Assembly (NCBI GenBank): GCA_936432065.2
Contig: OW386290.2
Coordinates: forward strand, 142,053,677-142,117,676
Source: Rutpela maculata
Lineage: Eukaryota; Arthropoda; Insecta; Coleoptera; Cerambycidae
Direction of reading: 5' to 3'
DNA length: 64,000 bases
Of the stretch, positions 11,001 to 22,129 are shown in pieces. The notes below the pieces were generated by a model that saw only the letters and a program-made list of their open reading frames with translations, made no database searches and was not told where the DNA came from. Both the position numbers and the translations under genes were made by a program. Every line of letters begins with the position of its first letter. Position 1 is the first letter of the stretch.

Positions 11001-11212
11001 CTTTACGTATATCACTAAACCGTCATTTTGGTTATGACATCCATTGCTGTAAAATATATTATAACCTTTAATATGAAAACATTCTATTAAATTAATTTTC
11101 CATGTTTCGGATAATATTATTACGTCAAACTCACATTTTTTTAAACTTTCTAGCAATATCAACAGGTTATCAAAGTATACCAAGTGTTCCATTTTTGATG
11201 TTATATTTTGTA
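8041..11212 (-). mobile_element. non-LTR retrotransposon, 5'-truncated, Jockey/CR1-like
   Basis: This LINE lies on the - strand. Its 3' tail is a short (TGAAA)n run, seen on the + strand as repeated TTTCA at 8041-8066. Its 5' end lies near 11212, just upstream of the ORF2 start. It carries one long reading frame (8337-11192) with endonuclease and reverse transcriptase. ORF1 and the 5' UTR are missing. The 5' truncation falls within the first conserved motif of the endonuclease: the in-frame stretch upstream of the ATG reads SLQNITSK, which normally begins NxxSL. No clear target duplication was found. Confidence 0.85.
8337..11192 (-). CDS. LINE ORF2: endonuclease/reverse transcriptase
   Basis: The 951-codon frame has no internal stop. 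It opens with a partial AP-like endonuclease: VIILSETW near residue 25, LIGDININ near 115, TCLDHCFL near 170, and TDHFPV near 200 (catalytic D and H). The reverse transcriptase follows: YRPISVINNIAKLLEYSI, the A block FLDLAKAFDTVSH, GIPQGTVLGPILFNIYLNEL, and the catalytic box VIAYADDTVLLV near residue 650. A thumb KYLGVCIDQNLKWTKH and the typical C-terminal MRYGISIWGSAY and YNTRHKANL follow. The YADD box and both metal-binding aspartates are intact. Only the first endonuclease strand is missing, so the copy is young but probably dead on arrival. The C-terminal RHxYNTRxK pattern favours the Jockey/CR1 group; the clade is not resolved. Confidence 0.9.
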   Translation of the reverse strand: MEHLVYFDNLLILLESLKKCEFDVIILSETWKINLIECFHIKGYNIFYSNGCHNQNDGLVIYVKEIFNPVFRTTTYTENTFTNLQFIKNNISINLIAVYRLPSTNSHIFLEELQYILEQSKDNESVHCLIGDININIEKQDETCNEYLNIMAEHGFCSYINTSTRVEKNSQTCLDHCFLKIPANKNNKFNIIPIILTNDITDHFPVLINISHKNKLLNNKPTLPDLNIKYNIKYEQLQHLLKNETWQNVYQTQDVNVAYDNFINNLSEKIQYTTTIHHVKSTERKLKPWITSGAIISIRERDRLKFELNKNKNNEQLSQKYKTYRNKTNNLIKILKKEYYINKINENKNNIKKIWKVIRESLNEDIHTNNKINITYNNVNLTDDKEISEIFNDYFINIGRKMTEKVQCDEILEKRNINSKSLFLKPITEEEVIKNIDKLKNNSSPGIDNISTKSLKIIKQYIAKPLCYIFNLSLESGVFPDQLKTSVVTPFYKNGGKSEISNYRPISVINNIAKLLEYSIKSRLVEHLIHNKILSDRQFGFVEGKSTEDAIFEVTKTIHNSFESNKKLIAIFLDLAKAFDTVSHSKLISRLQQYGIRGIANSLFTSYLTERKQCIKVNKTLSKFDLVTCGIPQGTVLGPILFNIYLNELLHMNTSAKVIAYADDTVLLVDGASWELAVNKSQIEFSKIVQWLSENSLSVNTTKTKFICFSIYDRDLPNIQTLKIHNFICLSQNKINCNCNTELNNVNNMKYLGVCIDQNLKWTKHVELLNNNIRKLIWKFYQLRSFMPFNILKTLYYALAESIMRYGISIWGSAYPTNLKNICISQKYLLKVIAFKDKQYPTESLFKEVDVLDINLLYIKSVLVFIHKRKSLLDFNIRHIYNTRHKANLNIQIPCHTLTTTQRFITYYGSKFYNLLPAHMKEYNNINLFTKKVSVYIKENRLVFINILSHH

Positions 11213-11547
11213 AACTTCAAACCGCGAAAACTTGTTTAGGTCAAATAGAACACCGTATATTTTTTTACATCAAGTTATGTAAAATTAAATTCCTTTTTTT
11301 ATATACGTGTTGTGGGGTTTTAAGTTACAACTTTTTGAAATATTTGCGATTTTCTTAGAAATTCAAGATATGTTAATAAAAATTTTATCAAATTAGCCAT
11401 GATTAGAAACAATCAGTAATGCCATCATTCTCTTATGTCAAAAAATGCCTCCCGTGTTTAAATTACACCCCCGAAGACTTTTTGAATTTGTTTATTATTT
11501 ATGGAGAACGTGATAAAGTAATAACTTGTAACTAGTAACTTGTAGTA

Positions 11548-13174
11548 CAGTTGATTTAAAAAAAAACTGGTACAACTCTTGTAATCGAAAATCTTAATAG
11601 TTTAGTTGTGTGCATATGTCTGTAAATAGGGCTGGCCAGGCATGTTGAGAGGGGGTGGAGAAGAGGTGATTTACCCCGGACCTGGGTTTTTTGGAGGAGA
11701 CCGGTTTTCTTAGTGTTTTTAAACTTATTAAACCTTTCTTTTTTATTTTATTCAAATGGAATTTTTAAAAATAATTAGAAAATAACTTTTTCAAAACATT
11801 TTCAAGCCTGCCAAATTATTGTTTAAAAAAATAATATTTGTTACGGATAATTCTACTAATGGTTGTAATTAAAATACTAACGGAATAATGATAATTCTAT
11901 TTTTAAAATAAGAACACAAAAATACCACTTGAGATTAAAAAAAATGTAAACAACGCAAACTGAACATAAAAATACAATAAAAAAAATAAAATAAATGAAC
12001 TTCAACTACGTAATACAGAATTAACTATTAACTAATATTTTGTCATTGCTCCATTAGCGTCTGAAACTGCCTGAAGTCTTGCAGGCATGGACAAAATCAA
12101 ATTTCTTGCAAGGTCAACTTCTTGCGACAAGTTCTTCCAAGTGTCTTCAATTATCCCTTCCAATTCTTGGGCATTATTTGGATGGTTATTTAATTTTCTT
12201 ATATGTTTCACCATTAGTCCCCAAACATTTTCAATTGGATTTAAATCCGGACTTTTAGATGGCCACGGTAACAACTCTATGTTTTTATTAAGAAACCATT
12301 GCCTGACACGATGGGCCGTATGTATGGAGCAGTTGTCTTGTTGGAAAATAAAATTATTTTCCGGAAACATCTCTATTACTGACGGCAACATAATATTGTC
12401 TAATATTTCAATATATTTAATGGAATTGAGGTGACCACCACTGTTCCAACACAGACCTAACCCATTTAGGCTCATCCAAGCCCAGACATTGACTGAAAAC
12501 CTTCCTAATATTTGTGGATCGAAAGTATTTTTTTCGTCATATCTGGTGGAAGGAGGCCTATATACGCGAATATGTCCATCGTTACAGGATTTAAAAACCT
12601 TTTCGTCAGAAAAGACAACTTGTCCCCAGAAGTTTTCATCATTGATTATATAGTTGAGTGCAAAATTAATCCTACCCTGCTTCTTTTCTTCTGAAAGTTT
12701 GTATTTTTTTAGCCGCTGAACAACTCTTCAAGTCGCTTTGTAGTTTTATTCTTCTGCAAGCAGTAGACACAGAAGCAGGGAAATTTGTCTCTGAAATTGC
12801 ATTTACTGCAGTCTGAAAAGGGTTTTCTCTTAGGTAATTTATAAGATTTTCATCTTCTTGATTATTGCTCTTTCTGGGCCTACCGGAACCAACTTTCCGG
12901 GATACCGTTTGGTTGGTTTCCCATTGTTTTTTAACACTCATTATCGTGGTTTTACTCACATTGTATTCAGCAGCAAGTCTTCTTATGGACCAACTATCTT
13001 TAATTTTAGAAACAATTCGAAATTTTTGAATATCTGTTAGATGTAGAACCATTTTTAATAATGACGCCACTGATTAACGTCAAAGTGACATTTGTAAGAT
13101 TATTAATATCAATCAAAGAACGAATGATTTACATAGCTAAAAGAAAGTGTACCAGTTTTTTTTTAAATCAACTG
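11548..13174 (-). mobile_element. Tc1-family transposon, near intact
   Basis: The element is bounded by identical 27-bp inverted repeats (CAGTTGATTT, nine A, CTGGTACA) and TA duplications at 11546-11547 and 13175-13176. Its length of 1627 bp is typical of Tc1 elements. The transposase lies on the - strand between 13070 and 12032. The left 480 bp is non-coding and includes a G-rich patch near 11650-11700. The identity of the two TIRs indicates recent activity. Confidence 0.92.
12032..13070 (-). pseudogene. Tc1-like transposase (DD34E), one frameshift
   Basis: Frame one (13070 down to about 12705) encodes an N-terminal HTH with RRLAAEYNVSKTTIMSVKKQW, then GSGRPRKS, a classical Tc1 paired-like domain with a GRPR hook. 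Frame two continues through VVFSDEKVF (first D) and SVNVWAWMSL. It ends with FQQDNCSIHTAH (second D) and NPIENVWG (E). The spacing between the second D and the E is exactly 34 residues. The two frames are joined by a single-base shift in an A7 run (T7 on the + strand, about 12704-12710); with one A fewer the protein would be continuous. No other stop interrupts it, and the total is about 345 residues, normal for Tc1. The shift may be a real mutation or a homopolymer error. Confidence 0.88.
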
Positions 13175-13319
13175 TACATTTGTTACTAGATATCCACAAA
13201 AACGGAAAATAACACTAAACACTGCAACATGCCTATTAACTGGATTGAAGCACTTTGCATAAACTAAAATAGCTAAGACAAAATCGACTAAAAACATGAT
13301 TCCATTTTAATTTCATAAT

Positions 13320-13758
13320 AATTGTTCAAAATTCTGCCCTCGAACCTCCACACATTTTTCGCTTCTTCGGATTAGTTCTTCATTGGCTCTCCTAATTGAA
13401 TCCTGTGATAAGTTTTGAAATGCATTTCTTACTCTATGCATAAAATCTTCAATAGTTGTTAATGGGCTCTCATAAACTTTATTTTTAATAGTTCCTCAAG
13501 CAAAATAATCTAGAATTGATAAATCGGGCGAGCGTGGAGGCCATAGGGAAGGTCCATTATTGACGATCCATTAATCGTAAAGTTTCTTGTAAAAAAAATA
13601 TTTATCAAATACGCGTTATATGGGGGAGCACCGTCGTGCTGATAAAAAATGTTTCTATGTTCAGCAAGAGGTTTTTCTAAATAGTTATAACTCAAATTTT
13701 GTAAAATATTTAGTATCTTTAACCTAAGAAAAAAAACAAAAACAAGAAAATTAACTAC
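13320..13758 (-). pseudogene. mariner-type transposase fossil, C-terminal part
   Basis: On the - strand, NIFYQHDGAPPYNAYL (second catalytic D in the hDGAPxH motif) is followed after a frameshift by PPRSPDLSILDYFA, a stop in place of the expected Trp, then TIEDFMHRVRNAFQNLS and IRRSEKCVEVRGQNF. These are the conserved 3' blocks of insect mariner-like DDE_3 transposases. The segment is the downstream half of the fossil that continues at 17163-17478; the hAT transposon at 13759-17162 separates them. Several frameshifts and stops indicate an old copy. Confidence 0.8.
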
Positions 13759-16700
13759 CAGTGGCGGCTCGTCAGGGGAGGCAGGGGAGGCTGAGCCTCC
13801 CTTTGGAAGAAGCAACATATCTTGCAATCTTCCAAATTAATATCTTTTACTTGTAGAAATTTCTACTTAGGTATATCTCAATTTTCAATATTGTTTATTG
13901 TTTATAGTTCATTAATTAATTTTCAGTGTATAAAAAAGTTCTGCATTTCCTTTCCACAAACATACCTATAACGTCACAGTCCGGATTGTCTTTGTATGCA
14001 TATTTCCCGGGCGACCCGGTCTTTCATTGAATGAACAGAGCGCTTCGCTTGAGGCTTATACGAAATAGCTTCCAACTTCAAGGCATTTAGTTTTAACATA
14101 AATGACCTTGCATTACTTTTGCGTTGTCTAGCAACACTTCAAATAAGACAAGCTAGGCCGCTAGCCTCAGTCCTCAGTTCTTTATAGCGCATGTGCAGTT
14201 CAGGAGTTCAGGCACAGTATAGAGAAGACAAGTACTTTCACTCGCAGCGGTCCCTTTGATATTTGTTGTACTCGATTTTATTTGGTTCAGGTGATTCACA
14301 GGAAAACGAACTGTCAGTGGTAATTTGTCGTTTAGCCGGTTAAGATCAACTTGACATTAAAATACATAAAACATTTGATAGGCGGGCTAGAAATGAGTGC
14401 TCTAGGTGAAAATATTCCCAACAACATCTCTTGTCCAGACGTGGTGGATTATTTGTTATTAAATGGATTTTCTACTCTTACTTACGACGAAAAGGTAAGA
14501 ATTAAAAGAATTGCTAGGCCTACACCAGCAATGCCTTCGTTAGTTTTTAAAAGTGGAAAACAAAACAGAGGGTTTTGTGATAACAATTATAAAAAAATCG
14601 AGTGGTTAACGGCATCAACAGTTAGAAACAAATTATATTGTTGGAGATGTTTATTATTCACTAATGATCAATCCTCAATTTGGGGCAGGACCGGGTTTAA
14701 TAATTTGAAAAATTTGTCGCGAGGTTTACAAAAGCACGAAAAATCCCAGGAGCACATTTCATCTTGCGTTAAATTCGAAATATTTGGTAAACAAAATATT
14801 GTAAATTATTTGGAATCTGCACATAAGAGAGAAATAGAAAATTTTAATGAAAAGGTCCGTGAAAATAGGGAAATATTAAAGAGATTAATTGATGCCGTTA
14901 TATATTTATCTTCGCAAGAAAATTCTTTCCGAGGGCATGACGAAAAACGCGATTCGTGCAATAAAAGAAATTTCAAAGAGCTAATAGATTTTTTAAAAAT
15001 GTATGATCCAAAATTAGAGAACTTTTTGAATAACGCCACTATTTTTTCCGGAACATCTAAATCAATTCAAAATGATCTAATTGAGAGTGTTAGCTCGATT
15101 ATTAAAGGCAAAATTTATGAAGAACTATATAATTGCGAATTTTTCTCGTGGCAAATTGACGAAACGACGGACATTACCTGTAAATCTCAACTTTCCGTAA
15201 TTTTTAGATATGTAATGCACGGCGAAGTTATTGAAAGGTTTGTTGGTTTTCTTGATGTGAGTAGTGGAAGAAACGCGGAGAGTTTATTTAAATTATTAAT
15301 CGACGAATTTGGTAAATTTGATTTGAAAAATAAATTAATAGCACAAACCTATGACGGCGCTGCAGTTATGTCAGGGCATCTTAATGGACTCCAAACAAAA
15401 ATAAAAGATATTGCTCCTCAAGCTTACTTCATTCACTGTTATGCACACCAATTAAATTTAGTTCTGAGTAAAGCATGTAACGGAATTAAAGAAGTTAGAA
15501 TATTTTTTTCAAATATTACTGGTTTTTCGTCATTTTTTTCAAAATCTACCAAAAGAACTGATGTTTTAAATACAATTAATATGAAACATAGAATTCCGAC
15601 AAACGCTCCCACTCGTTGGAATTTTTCATCTAGAGTTGTTTTCACTGTTGACAAATACAGGAAAGAACTTATTGACGTTTTTAATTTTATTTTGGAAAGT
15701 GAAGATTTTTCAAATGACGCTCAGACTTTAAGAGCAGCTTACGGATTAAAATCGTTATTGTTGGATAAAAATTTCATATTTTTTCTAAAAGCTTTTAACA
15801 TGATTTTTGAGCAAACTGATGTTGTTTTCCAAATTTTACAGAATAAACTAACTGATATAACATATTCTAAAAATAGACTTAAGTCACTTATATCCAAATT
15901 AAACGAATTTCGCAATAACGAAATACATTTCAATACTTTATACAATATTTTTTTAGAAAATACTGAAAACGTAGATGATGAGCCAGGGCCACAATTTAAA
16001 AAAAGAAAGACAACATATAACTTTGACAGGGCAGATATACATTACAAACAAATTTTTATAGAAATTTTAGACACCATTATAATCCAAATTGAAATTAGAT
16101 TTTCTGATTTAAATACTTTGCAATGTTACGATTTAGTAAATCCTAATAATTTTACAGCGTTTTCTAAATCATTCCCTACCAGTCTAATGGAGAAATTAAT
16201 GGACCATTATCCTTTTTTACCGTATTTCGTTAAAAAATGAACTATGCGTGTTGTATTCTGACCAGCAACTTTTAGCAAATCCAAAATCATCTCAAGAAAT
16301 GCTTACTTATATATATAATAATAATTTAAAAAGCTGTCTACCCGAACTGTACAAACTTTTATCATTAGTGTCAACAATTCCAGTAACCTCAGCTTCTGTA
16401 GAACGATCATTTTCAGCACTTAAACGCATAAAAACATTTACTAGAAACAAAATAAGTCAAGACCGCCTCTCAAATGTATCGCTTATTTCAATAGAAAAAC
16501 ATTTTTTGTCAGAATTGAAGAAACACGATTCATTTTATGATGAAGTAATCAACCATTTTGCTAGTTCCGAAAATCGCAGGTTACCACTCATTTATAAAAA
16601 TATTTAGGCTTTACACCAAAGATTAATATAGTTGTTATTTTAGAAAAAATATTTATTTGCGTTATTTATTTTTTAGGAAATATTTTTTAATTCTTCCGCG

Positions 16701-17162
16701 GTTATATTTTTTTATATAACTTCTTTCTCAAAGCTATTTTAATTTTTATTAAAAGTTATAATTTTACACTCTGGCAGTGATAATGAATACAATTTTTGTT
16801 TGTCGGAAAATACTTTAATTTTTTTTCCAAAACTATTTTGATTTTTATTAAAAGTTATAACTTAATTATAAGTGGGATAGTAGGGCTCCTTTGGATACCG
16901 ATACTCGAGGCGTAGGAACGGAAATTTCATGAGAATGATTTTTTCGTCTCATTATATTTTCTATTTCCTTTTCTTTTTATTCTTTTATTCTCTCAAGTCG
17001 TGAATCGGTATCCTGGCGAACAACCCACGACAAAAAAATGTAACGCGCCGTTGTACTACCTCGAGGGTGGTGGGGAAATGTACAAATTGTAATCATATTG
17101 CAAGTTAATTGTCTTTCAAAATATCAAGCCTCCTCTGCAGAAAATATCACGAGCCGCCACTG
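13759..17162 (+). mobile_element. hAT transposon (TIR CAGTGGCGGCTCGT)
   Basis: The 3404-bp element has inverted ends CAGTGGCGGCTCGT and ACGAGCCGCCACTG, with a perfect 8-bp target duplication TTAACTAC at 13751-13758 and 17163-17170. It encodes one transposase on the + strand (14351-16607). The insertion splits a mariner-type fossil and restores a continuous reading direction when removed. The short element at 51805-52255 shares the CAGxGGCGGCTC terminus and may be mobilised by this kind of transposase. Confidence 0.95.
14351..16607 (+). pseudogene. hAT transposase (ZMYM1-like, TTF zinc finger), one frameshift
   Basis: The first frame (14351-16240) begins MTLKYIKHLIGG; a second candidate ATG is at 14393. 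It contains a TTF/BED-like zinc finger with KLYCWRCLLFTND...LQKHEKSQEH near residues 90-135. The RNase H fold has QIDETTDITCKSQLSVIF (first D) near 270, TYDGAAVMSG (second D) near 335, HCYAHQLNLVL and APTRWNF. The second frame (about 16230-16607) supplies the hAT dimerisation region SASVERSFSALKRIKTF (catalytic E) and a typical end. The frames are joined by one extra A in the run at about 16230-16235, just before the premature TGA. No other damage is seen. The length is about 750 residues, normal for the group. Confidence 0.92.
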
Positions 17163-17478
17163 TTAACTACACATATTAGCAGAAGAAGAAATCTTTTTAA
17201 CTTACTGTTTAAATTTTCTAGATAAAATTCTAATGCCACCACTCTATCGTTTCTTATGGCACAGTAAACATTAAACTGCCAACTTTCTTGAAAATTTCGC
17301 TCCCTGAACACATGAGGATTCGAATCACTCCAATAATGCGAATTATGTCGATTAAAAAGTCCGTTTTTGGTAAATTTAGCTTCATCTGGCCATATAATAT
17401 TTCCCAAATAAGAATCGTCGCCTACCTTATTAGAATAAATTCGCAAAAATTTTCTCTTCTTAGGAAATCTGTTTCTTT
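17163..17478 (-). pseudogene. mariner-type transposase fossil, central part
   Basis: On the - strand the encoded segment reads IIWPDEAKFTKNGLFNRHN (first catalytic D), HYWSDSNPHVFRERNFQES and FNVYCAIRNDRVVALEFYL, the diagnostic central block of DUF4817-type insect mariner transposases. It ends at the hAT insertion point and resumes at 13758. Upstream it is cut at about 17478, where a Harbinger-like end begins. Confidence 0.82.
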
Positions 17479-17796
17479 AAGGGCCGGTTTTATAGGTACA
17501 GATTAAACCAAAGTTTAACTATAAGTTTAAACTGAAGTTTTACTGGAGGTTTAAACTTTAGATTTTAGTGTTCGCTAAAATGCCGTTTAATAGGTGCTTG
17601 TCAAGATCGTCAGTTCTATCGCCATTTTGTTAGTTGGTAGCATAGTGACAAATTGGCGATTGGTGTCATTTTCATTAGTGTTACTTTGACTTTTCGCGAT
17701 GAGTGACAAAAGATCTTTAAATTTCAACGACAGTCAAATGAAACTATTGATTTTGAATTAGTTAAGAAGATGTAATCGAATGCAAGAGAAGTGATT
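17479..17796 (+). mobile_element. partial PIF/Harbinger-like end with Myb/SANT ORF start
   Basis: GGGCCGGTTTTATAGG follows TAA/TTA-like bases at 17477. At 17700 an ATG opens MSDKRSLNFNDSQMKLLI before a stop and degenerate continuation. A GGGCC terminus, TTA-type target and a leading SANT protein are the arrangement of Harbinger elements. Only the left end is seen, and the matching terminus was not found. Assignment is tentative. Confidence 0.35.
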
Positions 17797-18112
17797 CTTC
17801 AAAGTAACGATAACTTCAAGTGTGCAATTTTAAGTCTCTGGTACGTTGTTGGGAAATTTTCTGGAGCTTCAAAGTTGTCTAACTTATTAGTGACATCTCG
17901 AGTAAAAGTGAGGTTATTTCTACGAACATAGGGGCTCTGAAATTATTTTTACTGCTCCCCACTAATTGAAAATGACTACAAAGTTACATATACCTTGAAA
18001 ACCTATTATAAAGTAATATTAACTTTTAAGACAATTTATATAATTATTGACATTGAATAAAATGGCGGCATCTGAAATGCTCAGTAAAAGCGAAATAAAG
18101 TTTATCGGCACT

Positions 18113-18300
18113 CATCCACGTTTTATAGAAAACTGAAGAAACAGTTAAACAGTAGTAGAAATAGTGATTCTTCAGAATATAATGCACACATGAAAGATTA
18201 TTTCGCCACAGCAAAACCATCATTTTTGGCAACAAGTGCAAAAGTGTTCCCATCGACACAAGGAGAAGAGTACCTAATCGAAAACTATAACAGTTTGTAG
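18113..18300 (+). pseudogene. coding-like remnant in foldback arm
   Basis: In one frame 62 codons are open to a TAG at 18298-18300, including STFYRKLKKQLNSSRNSDS, NAHMKDYFATAKPSF and QGEEYLIENYNSL. Upstream an ATG at 18061 (MAASEMLSKSEIKFIG) is in a different frame. The reverse-complement copy in the other arm (about 20160-20350) keeps YDAHMKDYFATAK but has an early stop. The family is not recognised. Conservation between arms only shows shared origin. Confidence 0.3.
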
Positions 18301-18660
18301 TGATATTAATGACACTGTGTACTGCACGAACGTTACAACTTGTCTTTAAAACACAGATTGACCAATAGTTCAGTTAGTGATCCACTGAGCATATTAAATG
18401 AATTTGCCGATTAAAAACTCCAAATTCAATAAATATTGTGTCGATGGGGAACGGACAATATCGGTATAACGGCCGTAAGACATTGTTTGTGTACACTGCG
18501 CGGCATATAAATATGGTACAGTCAGAGATCTCTCTGGTATCTTGTGAACTGAAAACCATTAATTAAATTTATTGGTAGATTGTGATATTCTCTCAAGCTT
18601 CTGAATATTACTTAACTGTTTAGACATCGTTATTGTTTGAAATACTGATTTGTGATAGAT

Positions 18661-19805
18661 CTTATTATTGTCAAATGTGACCAGTCTAGTATTCTTTGCA
18701 TTGATAAAATCGAAGTGTACCACATTAATATGACGCGCAGTAGTGTACAATAAATTGAACGGAATGAAATTAAATGTAAACTGATCATTAAAATATGAAA
18801 ACTCGTATGTATTCTTTCCATTATTATTATTACACACCTTACATTAATAAATACATTTGCAAGACATACATTGTACAACATCGTTTTCAGTAAAAAAACA
18901 AATATTTTATTTGCACAAGTTTATTAACAACTTAATAATATCAGATAATAAAAAGTACTTTGTAAAAGTATAATAATTATTTTTAATCCACATCTCACAC
19001 AGTAATACTTTAACAGTTTTTACCGTGTTGCCAATTCAAAAAAAAATTACTTATCTCGAATCTACCAACATGAAAATAAGTTGGTAGCAATAGGTACCAA
19101 GATCTTATAGCGTCATTGGTCCCATTTCCGACATCTAGGTAAATATAACTACACAGTGAAATTGTAGTTATCATCACCACTTTTAAAGTAGCAACAACTA
19201 TAACGTTGGTGGAATCTGCTACTTTATGGGAAATGTAACTTGTAGGGAAACAATGTTGGTTTTTGCCACTTCTAATATGTGACAAATACTTTGCTGACAT
19301 ATACCACTACAAAGCGACTGCAATTAAAATCGCCATGTTTCTGTTGTTGAATGAAGATAAAAATATAATTCAATAATTTTTTTTTATTATTATGGTCATT
19401 TGCAAATATGTTTTATAAATAGATTATTACTTTATATTATATAAAATTTAAGAAAAAACGTTTTCCATAAAAAAATTTGTAGTTTTGCTTGTACACATTT
19501 TTGCAAAATTTTTTTTCCGAAAAAACCATTTTCTCGAGGGGGCGTCTTTTTTATCGAAGCATCATGATAACATTTTACAGAAAACAAGTGGTGGTTTTAA
19601 TATCCACACCCAGGGTAAATGCAAAACATCATGATTTATAATATATGCTTATGCATGTTGTATATAATCCTGGACACCTTAACTTGGACCTTGGACATAT
19701 TATGTGCTCAAACTCAATAAATCATTAATTTGCTATGCGAATAACAGAGAGCCAAATATATAGTTTGCGCTCTCATTCCGGTCAGCTGAGCTGTTCCAAA
19801 AGTTA
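18661..19805. other. spacer of the foldback element
   Basis: AT-rich spacer with a short - strand ORF in the arm/spacer boundary (MSKQLSNIQKLERISQSTNK near 18560-18630) that is repeated in the right arm as MSRQLSNIQKLERTSQ. No recognisable gene is present. Confidence 0.4.
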
Positions 19806-20652
19806 GTCTATCACAAGTCAGTATTTCAAACAATAACGATGTCTAGACAGTTAAGTAATATTCAAAAGCTTGAGAGAACATCACAATCTACCAATAAATT
19901 TAGTTAATGGTTTTCAGTTCACAAGTGCTGAACCATATTTATGTGGCGCGTAGTGTACACAAACAATGTCTTACGGCCGTTATACCGATATTATCCGTTC
20001 CCCATCGACACAATATTTATTGAATTTGGAGTTTTTAATCGGCAAATTCATTTAATATGCTCAGTGGATCACTAACTGAACTATTGGTCAATCTGTGTTT
20101 TAAAGACAAGTTGTAACTTTCGTGCAGTACACAGTATCACTAATATCACTACAAATTGTTATAGTTTTCGATTACTCTTCTCCTTGTGTTGATGGGAACC
20201 CTTTTGCACTTTGTTGCCAAAGATGATGATTTTGCTGTGGCGAAATAATCTTTCATGTGTGCATCATATTCTGAAGAATCACTATTTCTTCTACTGTTTA
20301 ACTGTTATTTCAGTTTTCTATAAAACGTGGATGAGTGCCGATAAACTTTATTTCGCTTTTACTGAGCATTTCAGATGCCGCCCGCCATTTTATTCAATGC
20401 CAGTAATTATATAAATTCTCTTAAAAGTTAATTTTACTTTATAGTATATTTTCAAGGAATTGTAATTTTGTAGTCATTTTGAATTAATGGGGAGCAGTAA
20501 AAATAACTACAGAGCCCCTACATTCGTAGAAATAACCTCACTTTTACTCGAGATGTCACTAATAAGTTAGACAACTTTGAAGTTCCAGAAAATTTCCCAA
20601 AAACGTACCGGGGACTTAAAATTGCACACTTGAAGTTATCGTTACTTTGAAG

Positions 20653-21199
20653 TGGTCCTTTGGTGACGCTGTGCGGTCGGCATTACTACCAATTTTCACT
20701 TTGCAGCTGAGGATGCTTCAAAGTAATGCAGAGTAGTATCCGCGACGTTGCAGATTCTGCAGCAGTTACTTGAAAGTGTTATAACTATACAATGCCTGAA
20801 TTCAGTAGAATCTACATAATTGTCACTACAAATGCATACCACAAAGTGAATATTACCCTAAAATCGCAAATTTAGTAACAGTTATGTCATTCCTACTATA
20901 TTAAAGTTCCGATGCCACAGATGCCAATTCCCATCACTTTGAATGCTGCTTGAGATTATAACGTATATGAAAATTTGCATAGAACCTTCTTTTTCGTAGT
21001 TTGATTCTGTTTCAGTTTCAATGGTTATTTTTTTTTTGGCCTATAAATTAGCAAGCCCTTGTATAGTATTAAAACATTTCTTTGATGTATTTAGGATTAA
21101 ATTATCAAGAAAAGAAACTAAATTGAAAGCCTCTAGTCACTGTGCTACTACATTAAATTTATTTAGTTCAAATAACAGCATATTTTCTGTAACGCAACA
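20653..21199. other. intergenic DNA
   Basis: Nothing recognisable is seen. Short ORFs here have no family features. GC content rises toward 21200. Confidence 0.4.
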
Positions 21200-21862
21200 A
21201 ACAGAAGGATAAGAAACTACACGATTCACCCTTTCCCAATTCCACCCTTAGAAGCGACTCAATACAACCACCGAGTCGACTTAACATCCCCCTATATCAC
21301 AATCAATCCCTGTCCAGGACAATTACTACCTAAGCGTGAAACACCGCCGCGCGTAGCGTGTGCAGAAAAACCAGTGACCGTTACATACGAGATACTCTTC
21401 AATAGCGCCAGCGCGCTTTCCCACTCTCCCACAGCTGCAGTTGCACCGTCCCCTAGCCTACCCGGCGCATATCGCACAGGCATCGCTAAGAAGACATCCA
21501 GAAAATTGAAATCAAGGTATAATCCCCTGCCAGTTGCCCTGTATACTTAAGTGCAAGGACATTTTGCGCTTGTGCGAATCCATCGATCCCATTTCAGTAG
21601 GGTGGTTTAGCACCCCCTCCCCTTGCCGCTCTCCTACTCAGGTTTAGTTCAGTTAGAGCCAATGTACGTCCTAGTATCGTACTTACATTTTCGCAGATAA
21701 TTTCGAAGGTTGACGCTTTCCGCCGTTATCAGTTCGTAGATAGAGGTGCAGTTGATGACAGGTGTGCATTTTCAAGGTTAAGTCTGTTAGTGTTGGCTGA
21801 GTAGAGTTCTTAGCGGGCCTGGGCCGGGAGCCGAGGGGTGTATTTTTCACCGTTTACAGGTA
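21200..21862 (+). promoter_or_regulatory. GC-rich block, candidate promoter and 5' UTR exon
   Basis: This 650-bp block is clearly richer in G, C and CpG than its surroundings (for example CACCGCCGCGCGTAGCG, AGCGCCAGCGCGC, GGGCCGGGAGCCGAGGGG). It lacks inverted repeats, and I found no second copy of it in the window. It ends in a plausible donor (TTTACAG|GTAAAT at about 21859), and an Inr-like TCAGTT lies near 21650. It could be the first non-coding exon of the SANT gene, whose start-codon exon has an acceptor-like TGATTGTTCCCCAG just before its ATG. An LTR or an unrelated promoter are alternatives. This is inference only. Confidence 0.3.
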
Positions 21863-22129
21863 AATAGCTGGACAGGTAAAAGATTGGTTTGTTTGCAATA
21901 TTGCCATGTGGATGCGGTTTTTACAATGTTGCGACAGTTCTATGGGGATTGAGTTCGGCTGTAATATTAATAAATCAATATACTTGTTAGATCTATAAGT
22001 TGTACAGTATTCATGAAACTCGACATACAGGGTGCGCCTCAAATAAATGCGCGTGTTTTGATCGAGGGTGGCAAATTTACCCAAAGTCTTAGCTACTCTC
22101 GGAGGTGATGCGACTCAGACTTTTACGTT

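Larger units (their letters stand above)
17797..20652. mobile_element. large inverted-repeat (foldback) element
   Basis: Arms of about 860 bp (17797-18660 and 19806-20652) are reverse complements with scattered indels; the spacer is about 1.15 kb. The arms begin CTTCAAAGTAACGATAACTT and end with its complement. Each arm holds the same short coding-like stretch (see the entry at 18113-18300). No transposase is identifiable in the spacer, and no target duplication was seen. It may derive from the adjoining Harbinger-like sequence. Confidence 0.7.

Noticed and set aside
21292..21483. 63-codon - strand ORF in the GC-rich block
   Set aside because: Open because of high GC; no recognised motif and no splice evidence.
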